From Patiria miniata (lineage: Eukaryota; Echinodermata; Asteroidea; Valvatida; Asterinidae), in NCBI RefSeq assembly GCF_015706575.1, contig NW_024037059.1:35970129-36034128 (forward strand): a stretch of DNA of 64,000 bases, given 5' to 3'. This document shows positions 1 through 11,741 of this stretch, piece by piece. The first letter of the stretch is position 1. Each line of letters begins with the position of its first letter. The position numbers and the translations under genes were made by a program. Below the pieces are notes generated by a model. That model saw nothing but the letters and a program-made list of their open reading frames with translations. It ran no database searches and had not been told where the DNA came from.

Positions 1-411
1 CAACTACTGCTCCAAATTTACCATTAATTCAGTCCAAATTTTGTTTGCTATTGGTAACATGTTCATGAACGGGTGCAGGCCAGCTAGACTGGTACCGTTG
101 CGTTACAATTTTCCGGCATCTGTAAATTGATCCATTTTAAATTTAGTGGAGTCAGGGAACCAGACTACTTGAACAGTTTTGTTTTTCTTGGTTTTTCCAG
201 CATTTTCGAATACAAAACTTCAAACATGTCAGTGTAACAATATTTGATCTATTATACTAACCCCTCAAATAGTTCATTTCTGAAAATTACAGCAAAAGCC
301 AATGATGTATATTCCCTTTAAGGAATGGGAACATAACATTGCGAATCTACATAAGGTTTAAAATTATTACTAACAGCGATATGAGGTTTAAAATTCCTAT
401 AGCGAATGAAG
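1..411. other. AT-rich non-coding DNA
   Basis: I see no open frame, RNA gene or repeat with recognisable ends in this stretch. It is ordinary AT-rich sequence leading into a tRNA-like relic. Confidence 0.6.
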
Positions 412-475
412 TGCTTTGATAACTCAACAGGATAAACGAGTGAGTGCCTAAGGTGCAGGGTTCGAATCTTCACTT
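412..475 (+). repeat. tRNA-like SINE relic
   Basis: A degenerate A-box-like string (TGATAACTCAACAGG, 418-432) is followed about 27 bp later by a clear B-box match (GGTTCGAATCT, 459-469), which is tRNA-like spacing. A T-rich run follows. It is probably the head of a decayed tRNA-derived SINE. A cloverleaf cannot be drawn convincingly, so it is not called as a tRNA gene. Confidence 0.3.
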
Positions 476-539
476 TTTGTTTCTAGTTTCCCAAAATGTA
501 TTTTCTTGAATTTTATTCTTTTAAATGAAATTGTACTGT

Positions 540-727
540 TTAACCCAAACCTCCCTAACTCCACCAAAATCCATCTTCCCATTTTGGTGGATTTGGGGGG
601 ACTTGGTCCTGCAGGCCTGGTTTGACTAAATATTGATGAGTATGGTGGACTTGGAAGCAGTGTGATTGATGGATTTTGGCAGACTTGGTCCAGTACTTGG
701 TAAAAGATAGTAAGGAGTTCGGGTGAA
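540..727 (+). mobile_element. TTAA-flanked MITE, family A copy 1
   Basis: The copy starts at a TTAA (540-543) followed by CCCAAACCTCCC and ends in GTTCGGG plus TGAA (718-727), a decayed form of GTTAGGGTTAA. It is about 180 bp and has no coding capacity. Near the left end lies an imperfect hairpin (CCACCAAAATCC against its complement ATTTTGGTGG), followed by GACTTGGTCC, which recurs close to the right end. It is the same orientation as the better copy at 29028-29242. The TTAA target and CCCTAAC-type terminus are as in the piggyBac superfamily; that assignment is inference. Confidence 0.75.
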
Positions 728-2640
728 GTAGATGTTATTTTTCTTATTGATCAATGGCTCTGGGGGATATTTTTTGATAAGGGAAGTAAAATCAATTTGG
801 CTGACAACTGATGCACGGGCAACGTTCCGTAAAAAGAGCAATAGAGTTTCTAAGAATAAAAGATAATTTGTTAGGCGAAAACAGTTTTTCAGCGAAAGGG
901 TCATGCAGTGGACAGTGGACACGGCAAGTGACTGATTGTAAACTCAACGATTTGGTGTTTAAGCACATGGGAATATTTTCTGCTTGCAAGCTCCGTGAAA
1001 TTCAGCCGCAGTTGTTACAGTACATTGGGTTGGTTTGTAAAACAGCACGGCAGGTTTTTCTGCAGTAACTGATAACATTGATTGTGCGTGCCTACCTTGT
1101 GGATGACTGTGTGTGGTTTTCGCTGGCTCCGTCACTGTCTGTCCTCGCTCTTTTTACCTGTAAGCCACACCAGGAAAGAAAATGATATGAGTCTTTGCCG
1201 TAATTCATGGTTTCAACTGACCGGGCCACGACACTTATCTTCTCCCTGCACCATTTCTTGTCTTTTCTAATTCTCTAAGCAAATTCCAGAGAATACATTT
1301 TTATGGCACTGTGTTTTTCCATTCCCTCTGTTAATCCATTTCCACGAATTCTTTCGGGACAGTCGCAGGAAAAGCCTAAGAGATTGCAAAAGAATGTCGC
1401 ACTTTGCTGATTGTTTCAGTAAACACACCCATTTCAAATAAAAAAATTGATTTCACAATTGTGGTTATTTTCTGAGAATAAAGGAAATCATGAACACAGT
1501 ATTAGCAATAAATCCAATTTTAGGCAACATGATCCCGTTTTATCAACCTTGAAGAAAGTAACCAACATATAGTTGCACTCTGAGGAATTAATGAATGCCA
1601 AAAATGATCCAACACAGCTAATTTTTATCCAACATATTTCCCCCTCAAAAACATGAGGGAAAACTGTTTTCTGCTGTACACAGATACATGAAAGTACTTC
1701 CAACTTCTGGGAACTGAATTTCTTTTATGATATCTGTTCTTTTTTCTGACCAAATTTTACTTATTTCCTCTAAGCAAAATTTAACAATATTCAAGCAGAT
1801 TTTTGTAATCGTGCCCAGACACGGGTCGAAATTACAGTCAGTGAAACGTTGCTTTAAAAACTGGTTCATACAACGATCAGATTTCGCGCAAAAATAAACA
1901 CAAAAGGCATGTAGGCATAGCCAATCTTTGCCTACACCGAAAAAGCCTGAAAAATAAGACATAAAAGTGTCTTGTGTATGTTCAGTAAGGATATCTAGTT
2001 TGATACATTATCCAGTATCGTCAGCCAAGCATTGCAGCGCACTCCAAATTGAGGCAGGTTTCTCGTTGGTTTTTTTTACTAGCAATTTTAAAGGTCTCGT
2101 ATGGAAACTGTCCAAAACGTGGTAAATGGTGTTTGCCGTTTCCGGCCATGCGTAGCAGTACTCATCACGAGTCTCCCAGTCTCTGAGCTCTTGTGTTTTA
2201 TATTAATCCACCTTTAACGGCCATTAATGTTGGGGGGGGGGGTGAAATGGACGCCGTTGCCAAACCCCTGACGAGGACCGCTGGATAAATGTCGGGACAC
2301 GTTCTGGTATTTACGTATTGAGAGTGAGAGTGTGGGGCACTGAGGGGTTTGGCTTGACGATGCGATGTGTGTTACGTCCCAGTGACAATGCTACATTAGG
2401 AGAGTGTTTGTACTGACATTGATTGTTGAAGGGGTGTGTGTTGAGACAAGGGACAGGGACCAGTGTGGGGATGGAGTGGGAGCAATGGGAACGGTTCTAG
2501 CAGGCTATCAATGATGGGTCACTTGTAGGTAAACTGCTTAAAATTGTAACAAAACAGCTATGGGGTAGGTAAAACTTTGAATTTCAGAAATGGAAAACAG
2601 AATACTATGAAGCAAGTCATTTTAGGCATACACTGTAACA
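728..2640. other. Non-coding stretch
   Basis: Short open frames occur on both strands (for example 811-1068 plus and 1645-1962 minus), but they overlap each other and resemble nothing known. A G11 run lies at 2232-2242. The 2100-2500 part is somewhat richer in GC and could be regulatory, with no specific evidence. No RNA gene was seen. Confidence 0.5.
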
Positions 2641-2720
2641 ATGGGCTCCGTGCACAAGTACCCCTTCAACAGCCAGAAAAGGAGAGTTGGGGGAGACCTT
2701 GACTGGTTCCCGGTCCATCC
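2641..2720 (+). repeat. End of a repeat with ATGGGCTCCGTGC terminus
   Basis: The string ATGGGCTCCGTGCACAAGTA and the following GGAGAGTTGGGGGAGACC recur in inverse orientation at 8040-8127. The terminus also appears at both ends of 32098-32355. Only one end is recognisable here, so this is a truncated or decayed member of that family. There is no coding capacity. Confidence 0.5.
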
Positions 2721-2943
2721 ACTGCGGACTTCGAATGTATCCAAGTGATTGGGGCGGGGATTAGTCTGGGAGACCATCAATAGAGAAATTTGAACGCTGT
2801 TTTGATTGCTTAGTTAGTTTAGCCCTCAAGATGATCAGTGCATTAAGGTTGAAACGTTGGGTTGTTAACCCACCAGTTCTTCTAACCAACTTTCAACTCA
2901 GTCTTTCTATTCGATGTTTCTAGTGCAAACCTCCATTGCTTAA

Positions 2944-3160
2944 CCCTAACTCCCTTGTGTCTTTTACTGAGTACTGGACCAAGTCCGCCAAAATCCATCA
3001 CTGACCCTGCTTCACATAATGCTTCAGGACCAAAACTGCTGAAATCCACCACAAGACCACCACTACTATAGGTGGATTTTGATGGACTTGGTACTCACGG
3101 CTTGCCTACCAAAAACCCCAAAATGGGGGGATGGAGTTTGATGGATTAGGGAAGGTTGGG
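2944..3160 (-). mobile_element. TTAA-flanked MITE, family A copy 2
   Basis: TTAA (2940-2943) is followed by CCCTAACTCCCTTGTGTC, then a reversed version of the family A right end including GGACCAAGTCC and CCAAAATCCATCA. The far end (GGTTGGGG, about 3154-3161) is decayed and its TTAA is lost. Both halves of the element show the GACTTGGTCC-type repeat. It is inverted relative to copies 1 and 3. It is non-autonomous. Confidence 0.75.
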
Positions 3161-3164
3161 GTCC

Positions 3165-6100
3165 ATCAAATTGTAACGCACACTCTGAATGCATCTGAAT
3201 ACAGGCAAAACACAAACAATATTTGAAGAGATGATCAATGGATTTTCTACAGAACAGGAAAATTACCTCCTTTATTTATAAAACCCCTGTCACTACTGGA
3301 CCTGTATCAGTGCCTTTGCATTATCTGTGTTTCTCTCAATGACAAAACTTGAAATATTCAAACAAACGACCTCTATACAGCTTAATTAATGAATACTAAT
3401 CAAACAAGAGTGTACAAGCATTACATTCACTGTGTGGACTTCCGAACAAAAGATGTCCACATAAACCAGTTTTCAGACACTTGTGTGGACTTGCCCATGT
3501 CCACACAAGGTTTCCTCCTCTCTGGAAAACAGGTTTACAAGCATTTTGGGGTTAGGTTCATCCGTCGTAAAATGAAGAGAAACACTCAATGGAATCATAG
3601 TAACAAATTTGGGTTGAAAGCGTTTTCACAGTGTGAGTAAACTGATTTTTTTCACAGGTTTTTCTTAACTACACGAAAACAAAGGAATGTCCACACTAGT
3701 TATGCAACGTAAACACGTGTGTTCCGATAACAGTTAGAGACCCATGACTTTAGCACTATCATCTGCACAAGAAAGTTCCGATTCTTATTAAAAAGAACTT
3801 CCATTTACACCAAGCACACATCAATTGGCCAATTTCCTCTTTAAACAATTGAAATTCCCATGTGCTGGAAATTTTGGAACCCCAAAAGGAGTGACTATTT
3901 ACACAGAATAAAAAAAAAAATATTAAAATAAAAATCAAAATCATCCTGTTCTCGTCAATTGGGCAGACTGACACAACTCTGCCGTAGGCTATGGGAAGGG
4001 CGACGGATTGGTGTGTAGGACAATGGCACAAGGCACGACGTGAAAGTACAACAAAGTACGGCGACATTAGATGCACTTTGGTCGGACCAAAGTCGGGACA
4101 AAGGAACTAGAAGGAAAAAAAGAAGAATAAAACTGGTTCCCAGCCCAATCACATCAAAAAGGCTTGCTTCACTTAGACATAACTCTGATGGTTAGGTACG
4201 CCCATTTTTAACGAGGGCCTTTAATGGGGACCTATGTGACATTTTTTTTCACAGTATACAGACTTTAATAAAATGAACTATTTTACTAGCATGAAACACG
4301 CAGCTAAAAAGTTTTATTCACCATTTGCTGACCTGAATTATTCGAAAAAATCTTCTTTATTTTTACACAAAGTCGGTAGGAAAATATGAAAAAAGATTCT
4401 ATTGTATAAACAAAATTAAAACCATTTAAAAAACCTTATTTAAATCACTGCAAAGTACATGGAAGTAAAATGTGAAAAGTTTAGGTTAAGGGAAATCCTG
4501 TATATTGGGATTTTGGAAATTATGATGATTGTCACAACATACTGACTGAAACGTTGTCTACGTCAGGTACGTTATTTTTTTTTTTTTTTACAAGTGTCAA
4601 TTAATCTGAGAACAAGCTATCTAGAGAAAGTCACTTTTCATGGTGTATGCAGAAAGTGCTCATATTATGAATCATAATTTCAGTCCGGCACTGATGATTT
4701 TGTCACCCAACGTTTCTCACGATGCCTTTAAACACCTCCACCGGTTACCGACAGACATTTCAGGTATTGTCCCAGCCTGAAACCAGAGGCTGACACAGCT
4801 GGCGCCCAACCAAAACTTTCAGTGTTTTCTCATCTTCGGGGGGAGAAAAAGCCAGTCAAGCAAATGGGCCATAGCCATTGGCTCATTAGCCTCCAAAACA
4901 GCGCCACCGTGTGACACACAGCAGGAGGGATGACAAGTTTAGAATAATTACTCACACGCAATTTTTTTTCTTTTCACTTTTCGGTTCCACCCTGTGTCGT
5001 TATTTTTTCTTTTCTCTTAGCTCACTTTTTTCTGTCTTCGTTTTTTTTTTTTTTTTTTTGACGAGGAATGAGGAGTATCTGTGGCATGTCTCAGGGGTTG
5101 ATAACCTTGTGGAAAGGTTGGATGAGATCGATGATAACGTGGGATTCTATAAATGTCATAATACGAACAGAGATCTAAATATTTTCCTTATTTTGGCGCG
5201 ATAAAACCAAAATCCTTTGCACGAGAAGGATTGGCAGTATTGCTCAGCCAAAGAAAATGGTTTCTCATGTTGGTCCTGATAAATATGAGGGTTTTCTGTA
5301 AGGTTGTTTAAACCATTAGCTCCTTTACTACATTGTATTACATTTTATTACATTGTGTTCATTCACTGATGATCCATAAAAACCACAGAGCGCTCAGGCA
5401 GTTTTGTGCTACATTGAGTAATAGACAGGAAGGACTAAAAGTTTAAATTTACAATTTATTTTTAAGTGTTCATCAAGTATACTTTTGCTTCTGTGAAGTT
5501 TTGGAGTGTTCAATTGAGCAAAAATATAGGAGCAACCGACAGATGTTTTTTTTTCATATTTGTAACGTAAAGAAATTACATATGGAAAACAAGATGCAAT
5601 AACTGGAAAGTCAAAAAGAAATGTCTTCAAATTCCCCAAACTTAAGCAAAAGAAATATGTGTGAAGTAAGGTAACTTTAATGATGAAATCGATTATACTT
5701 GCCTTTTAAAAAGTCAACAACTCTATCAGAATAAGCGAGTACAAACAAAAAACCTACAGCCTTTTCAATTTTATATTTGCATCTTGATTGAAATGCACTG
5801 AATTCGTATGGACAATATGTGTCTTGCCATAATACTGGATACATTAACGATCACTCAAGCCAACAACCTTTAATCAGTGGATTTCAATAATGACGGGGCA
5901 AAAACTCCCTCCCCTAAAAACCTCTCCCCGAAGAGCAAACATTACTAAGCCGCCGTAATTGCAAAGACATCCTTTCCAAAATCTGCGATTTGTGATCAGA
6001 ATATGGAATCTATTTCCCCCCAGGTGTGTTATCAACTTGTCTTGGTCTGTCCGAGGCATGCCGCCGGCCACTGAGGAAATTTGATTTGCTGGAACATTTC

Positions 6101-6935
6101 CTCCGTTACAAGACTTACAAGCGCGGCCCCAACAAATTTAGTTCTGTGTGACCTGGTTCTTGTCTAACCTAGGGAAACAGCAAGGCGTGGTTTGAATTTC
6201 CGACTGTCAGTTCTGCGACTCGTCAAAATATGACAAATATTTGACATTTGTGTGGTGGAGAAGAAAGAAGAAGGAAAAAAAAGTTTCTGGTTGAGGGCTG
6301 AGCCTTGAGTGATAAGTACATTGTCTGCCGTCTCTTCTAATCGGGCATCGCAGATGACTTTTAGAGTGACGAAAATATCCATAACCTGTTCATAGGTCCG
6401 ATATACGAGTTCGGTTCTCGACTTAAGGAAACACATGCTGCTGAGTCTAGTTTCAAATCTGCAGCTTGGGAATTCAAAATATCCCCTACTGTGTGACTCT
6501 TGAGGGGAAAAAATGTTCTCAACGAATCTGTGAACAACTGCGGTTTTAGGAGAGTGGCAAGGGCAAGTTAATAAAAAAGAATTGGCGCAAATGAAACAGT
6601 GGCACATTAGGCTATACTCCAAAAATCGAATAAATCATGCCGGTCAGTGAAATCTTGAATCTGCATTTTATCCTTGTATACACAGACATCTTGATATGAC
6701 ACTATATGTTCATATTGAGGAAAATGCTCTTCATATTTTGTGACACAGTGCTTGTCCACCAAATAACTTTGCCAAAAGAAGCATTGGGATCAAAAAAGAA
6801 TTCAGATACATCAAAATGAAACTTCCCCCCCCCCCCCCAATATGCAAGCAATCAAGTAACACTAGTAAAACCATTTTAAAACTTGTGAATTATCTTACAG
6901 TAAATAAGAAGTATGACAATCTGATATAGGAAAGA
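3165..6935. other. Non-coding stretch with T-rich tracts
   Basis: No convincing gene was found. Long T tracts occur at 4568-4590 and 5041-5059. The small open frames over the T tracts (such as 4911-5204) are composition artefacts. Around 4225-4250 the string GGGGACCTATGTGAC after TTAA resembles the sequence after TTAA at 46706, possibly one end of another small TTAA element, but no partner end was found. A C14 run lies at 6825-6838. Confidence 0.45.
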
Positions 6936-6938
6936 TAT

Positions 6939-7133
6939 ACACTGTAAAAATGTTTGGTAAAACACCGTGGGGCAGTATTATTTGCCCAACATTGGTATGA
7001 AGTTACCGTGAGGTATGGTTGGTAAATTCGGGTAAAAAATTGACCAACTATTGAGAAGAATTTGCCCAAGAGTGTCGGTATATCAGCCAACATTGGGCAA
7101 AAAAATACCCAGACCCATTTGCCCATCTGTTAT
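6939..7133. repeat. Possible decayed inverted-repeat element
   Basis: The stretch begins with ACACTGTAAAAA, a start seen in many small DNA transposons. It contains an imperfect inverted repeat: ATTATTTGCCCAACATTGG near 6977-6995 against CCAACATTGGGCAAAAAAAT near 7087-7106. The motif TTTGCCCA recurs several times. No target duplication or matching far terminus is visible, so the limits are uncertain. Confidence 0.3.
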
Positions 7134-7924
7134 TTGAGTGGTGAGGTCTCAAAACTGTCATTCTCATTATATGTACATCAATATAATGAGACAGATTTGT
7201 CCTCTTTTTAAGATGATAATTATTTGAAGAAGAAAAATGATCATCTCCATTTGATGGATTCATTCAGTTTCCTACCTCCATGGTCAGATGACCACCTCTA
7301 AGCCACTTCCTCAAAGAAGTGACCATTTCGTGACTCAACTAATTTGTGTTCCCTTCAGATTTTCATGGAAAATAATATTAACAGGGTTTGCCTGCGAAAT
7401 ATTAGAAGGTACTTCCCAAAAGCTCTTAACGTAACGACGTAATTGAATTAAAAACGGCATCCTTGGTAGTTAATCCTGGAGGAAATTAAACACATATACA
7501 GACAAATTTGTACAAGATGACATGAGAAATGCACTTCAAGTAACTGCATCTTTTCAACTACTTGTATTTGAGACTTTAACGAATATCTGACAATTTGGAA
7601 GGAATATATTTCATTTTAAGACAAGATAAGTGGTTCTGAACCACACATACTCACAAAAGAGATTTATTCACATGGTGCTACTGCAAACGTATCTTGTCTT
7701 AGTATCTTTCCACCATGCAAACCTTCAAATCTCACATTTCATTTTAGTTTTTACATTGAACAATAAGAAGCACAACCCATATCAGGTTTTATCTGTAAAT
7801 TTAAATTTAACTTTGCAGCTTTTTAGAGGTCATATTCATGTGTATTTGTCATGTTTACTTGATAGACTTTGTGATCCGCTTAGTCTAAAAATCTGCTTAA
7901 TTAAAGACGATTAATCAGTTGCTA
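7134..7924. other. AT-rich non-coding DNA
   Basis: AT-rich sequence with no repeat ends I can recognise. The plus-strand frame at 7630-7914 is an AT-composition frame without a known domain. Confidence 0.5.
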
Positions 7925-8127
7925 AGCCAGGTTCGCGTTTACTGGTTCGGGCGAGGATAGCGCAAAGTACGCACGGCTGATTTTTTTTCTACATGTGTAC
8001 AAGGACATAGCGTCTTCGCATGAGCATCAGGCATCGTTGGCAATGCGCCCCAATGTCTCTTCCAGTGGTCTCCCCTAACTCTCCCTTCCTTACCGTTGAG
8101 GGGGTAACTTATGCACGGAGCCCATAG
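7925..8127 (-). repeat. ATGGGCTCCGTGC family copy
   Basis: The right end (GCACGGAGCCCATAG, 8113-8127) is the reverse complement of the terminus at 2641. The adjacent GGTCTCCCCTAACTCTCC matches the inverse of the sequence inside that copy, and TTGAGGGGGTAACTTA matches the right end of 32098-32355. The left limit is uncertain. It is non-coding. Confidence 0.5.
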
Positions 8128-8934
8128 ACCATATTCACGAGGAAGCCATTTTCGACTGTGTTCCCTGAATCTATTTTATAAATTGTAAACTGTTGAATGG
8201 GATGGTGCCAGACTATTCTTACGATTGGAGTGCATGCCAAGCCTGCACTTTCAATTTTTTCTTTTTAAATGTGGCTTAAAACATAAGGGTATGTTTAATC
8301 ACAAATTTTAATTATTCATAAAAGTACACTCAGGTGTTAATTTGTAATGAACTTTTATTTCATTGTTTTCATTTCTACATGCAAGTTCTAAAAATGAAGA
8401 GTTTACCTTGCTTTCAATGTAATATGGCTGACTCATGAATAAACTACATTCAGTTTTACAAACATGACACGAGTGGTCCAGACCAATGTCTCAAAACACA
8501 CTACACGAAGCCAATGGAGTTTATTACAAAAAATTAAATTAGTTATAGCCTGGCTTCCCTGTTTTATTCCACTATTCACTGTTAGGGTCATTCTTTGTCA
8601 CGTGTGTAACACACCCCTTGTTAACTACATCTGACATATTACTTTCACTGATTCATCATGTTAGTACTTTTTACTCCCTACCTCAGCATATAGTTTCTAC
8701 TTTCACAAATTGTGTCAAAATATTAGGATGGGTTATCAAAGTTTGGTCAACTGAGTTACATCAGACGTACAAATGTTATCCGGCCCATGCCAGAAATTCA
8801 CGCTTTTATCCAAAGTTCTAAGGACACACACACCCATACTTACTTAGGAGTAAGACTATTCTTTTGTGATTTACAGCATGCATGAATAATGTACACCCTC
8901 TGTTTTAGTTTTACTAAAATGGGAATAGTTCTGT
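8128..8934. other. AT-rich non-coding DNA with one CACGTG site
   Basis: There is no gene here. GTCACGTGTGTAAC at 8597-8610 matches the core of the tandem repeat that begins about 325 bp downstream, with one base changed. Confidence 0.5.
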
Positions 8935-9005
8935 GGTCACGTGTGTGACATTTTGATTGGTCACGTGTGTGACATTTTGAACGGTCACGTGTGTGACATT
9001 TTGTA
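8935..9005 (+). repeat. 24-bp tandem repeat with CACGTG
   Basis: There are three near-identical head-to-tail copies starting at 8935, 8959 and 8983. Each reads GGTCACGTGTGTGACATTTT followed by G and two or three variable bases. Every copy holds a palindromic E-box (CACGTG) inside the longer inverted motif GTCAC-GTGT-GTGAC. E-boxes of the GTCACGTG type are bound by bHLH-zip proteins (USF, TFE/MITF classes). A regulatory role is inference; a young minisatellite is the simpler reading. Confidence 0.8.
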
Positions 9006-10112
9006 ATTAAAATTAGGCTAATGTATACACGGAAAGACCAACTTATGAAACGTCTTAAGAAACTTGCATCTTTACTTACTAACAACACATTTGTGAACAA
9101 CAATCATTTTTATTACATCACATAGGAAACTTTTTTCCCCCCAAAAATAATTTAGTTTCAATTTATGAAGAATCGCCTTTTACCTCCTTACCTGTCAATC
9201 TAGTTTCTATGTCGACTGCTTGCATGCTGCACAGTCAATTTGTTTCTTCCCTATTTACTGGCATGTTAAACTTGAAAGACTGTGCACGTACGCTACTTTT
9301 TTTCTGAAAAAAAAAATGCACACGGCAGGAAATTTAACTGGACAGGTGCTTTTTCCGGGGAGGTACGGTTTTCCTGTATTTTCTTCCTTCTCTGATTGAA
9401 CAGGAAAAAAGGTACGGAACAGGTATTGAGGTAGGTCTCTACACGGCATTAGCTAGAATGTTTTCATACACTCTATTTTGTGTTTTAATATCATTCAAAA
9501 ACATGTACAGGCCCTTTTTTCAATTATGGCGATAAAAATCATCCTGTTTTTGAATTTCCAATAGTTGCTCCCCAAGCTATTTTCAACTTTAAAATAATAT
9601 TTGTAGGTCTAGTCCATTGCCAGATCCACCTTTAACTTGTTGGCATGTAGCAGTACAAAATGTGTACAAGCAGTGATACAGTGCATGACTTGCAATACCA
9701 AAAAAAAGTAGACACAATTTATTGTGTTGCAAACAAAAGCGCAAATACTAAACAAAAGCAAGGCAAGACTGAAACTTATGATGTCACTGTTTCTTTTTAA
9801 ATGTAATCAGTGTGTGTGTGTCTTGGGACGTGAAGGGAATTACCAGTTTTATTAAGCCAGTTCAGAAACAAAAACCAATGGAATGACAGTAAATTCGGTG
9901 GAACGAGTCAGTAATATGATTACATGTGGGTTTGATATTAAACAAATGATAGGAATTGCAGAAAAATCTTTTGTTTTGAAATACTAACTCTCCAAAACAA
10001 ACTGTGGTTTTGGTTTTCTAAGAGCGGTCTTTTCCAGTGAATTTGAAAGAGGAAACACAAATTCAGAAAACTGGGGCATTACCTTTAGATTTTTGGACGA
10101 TCAATTCTAGTG
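9006..10112. other. AT-rich non-coding DNA
   Basis: I see no genes or repeats with definable ends. There is a short TG run at 9811-9820. Confidence 0.5.
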
Positions 10113-10200
10113 TTGGGTGAGTAGTCAATTTTTCGACTTGATAAATCGCAAAGAAATTACTCGCGAGTACTTGAGTACTTGCGATACTCGCACAGTGGTA
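10113..10200. repeat. Possible hAT-like terminus
   Basis: TAGTGTTGGGTGAGTAGTCAA is followed by iterated ACTCGCGAGTACTTGAGTAC-type palindromic words. Small hAT-type elements often begin TAGTGTTGGG and carry such words near the ends. No matching right end was found nearby, so this is a single-end relic at best. Confidence 0.3.
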
Positions 10201-10468
10201 ATTGTTTCACCCCTCGACCGAACTTACATGTAGTTACAGAGACAAACAGTGCTGAATTGGTTTCGATACTTCCACGCAAGCGTTCAGTAACTGACTTCTA
10301 TTAGGTCAGAAGCCACACATTGTTCAAATTTTGCCGAGATTTTTATAAACGACCTCAATCTATCCATCCAGAAAAAAGTACTTGCTTGATTTCAATAAAA
10401 CTGGACCATAGAACCCATCTACTTCACTTGAAAGAGTCCTCGGATCTGAATGTTTGGTTTATTAATAA

Positions 10469-10882
10469 CCCTAACCTTCCCAAATTCTCCAAAATCCTCT
10501 TTGCAATATGGAGGATTTTGCAGGATTGAGGCTAGGCCTATATGGCCAAAATGTGTGGCTAATTTTGGAGGATGCATTGTGTCAAGGTCTTTGGCCGGAC
10601 CTTGTGTTGTTTATGCTCAGCCGTGCATAAATTTAGGCCTAGATTATACTTGAAATCCTCTGCACTGCTCCAGGATGTCACTGGCTCTGCCTCAACATAT
10701 TGACAGTGATTGCTTAGGGATGTTGCAGGATTGAGGCAGTGGTCACCCCTCCAAGGACCACATTCAAGAACTAACAGAGGAGTTTGCAGGATTGAGGCTG
10801 TTTGCAATTTTTGCATGAAGGCAGTTGGAGGATTTTGCAGAATTGAGGTTAGATCCTAGCAAAAATATGTGGGGAATTAGGG
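10469..10882 (+). mobile_element. TTAA-flanked MITE, family B
   Basis: The left end reads CCCTAACCTTCCCAAATTCTCC. The right end, read inversely, is CCCTAATTCCCCAC and is followed by TTAA (10883-10886). The left flank is ATAA, with a TTAA three bases further out. The element is about 414 bp, with AGGATTTTGCAGGATTGAGG and shorter forms of it (GCAGGATTGAGGC) repeated four or five times. The start and subterminal hairpin plan resemble family A, but the internal sequence differs. There is no transposase frame, so it is a non-autonomous piggyBac-like element by inference. Confidence 0.7.
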
Positions 10883-10886
10883 TTAA

Positions 10887-11564
10887 AGAAAAACAGAAGT
10901 GTTCTACTCATTGCATGGGTTATTGCAAATATAAATGTTATGTTTTTAGGTAAAATCAGGAAGGTGCAAAAACCAGAGGAAAAAAAGGGCTAGATTTTCA
11001 GCATTATTGATCAACTTTTAGCTGTACCAACCCAGTTTTGCGTCTTTAGCCGCATTCGCATTGGACATAATTCTGTAAAAAGTAACTGCGAGAGATGGTT
11101 AGCTTTCCATTGTAGATATTGTGCAGTGCGTCCGCATTCGATTAATTTTGGCCCGCGAAAAGTCATTCATTCCATAAACATTTATAACACAACGTGCTCT
11201 GCCAGAATGTTCCGAGGGTGCCTTGCTATTAATGTGCAGAACACAGCAAAAATACGGTAGAATCTCACGTACAGTACATGTATGTAGGCCTACGTTTGTG
11301 AATTGCAGAGGTCAATATAACTTAAGTGACCCACAGGAAGTCAAGTAATCATAACGTTCGTTTTACATAGCAGTGGCCATCCGCAAGGGACTTTTCAGTG
11401 ATGTAAAACTAACAATGTAATTCTTTGGCCACCCAGTCTGGCCCCGTTCATCTTATGCTGCGAACCTGTTAAAAAAATTATAATCAACACAAGTTGACAC
11501 TTGACAGATTGGGAAGTTTACCAGCTGTCCGCACTGGACTTAATTTGGTTAAGTTGACAATAGT
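10887..11564. other. Non-coding stretch
   Basis: No gene was found. Around 11040-11165 the words GCCGCATTCGCATT and CCGCATTCGATT resemble the interior of the GGCCGGTTCATA-type MITEs (51210-51377 and 53932-54073), but no termini are visible. Confidence 0.4.
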
Positions 11565-11741
11565 CTCATTAAAAGAATGACTTCAAATAATTGAACTTAT
11601 TGGGTAGCTAGTTTGCGATTCAAACTCACTCTTGGAGGACGACTGAATTACAAAGGAGTGAATTCCAGAATTATATAAACAAAGATGTCAGACGTAACTG
11701 GGACAGAAAAAAAATAAGACCCCAAATTTATAGAATAACCC
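11565..11741 (+). mobile_element. GGGTCATTC-family MITE, 5'-truncated
   Basis: The sequence aligns with 13605-13790: GAATGACTT, TTGGGTAG then TAGTTTGC, CTTGGAGGA and GACTG, AGATGTCA, and the end CCAAATTTATAGAATAACCC. The left terminal repeat is missing. The end is the inverse of the GGGTTATTCTATAAATTTGG terminus. It is non-coding. Confidence 0.6.

Noticed and set aside
2826-2870. GATGA ... GAAACG string resembling a hammerhead ribozyme core of Penelope-type retroelements
   Set aside because: The CUGAUGA core is incomplete and no stem II can be formed between the two words.
8935-9005. Possible CRISPR-like array
   Set aside because: The units are contiguous with no unique spacers, and the DNA is animal-like.
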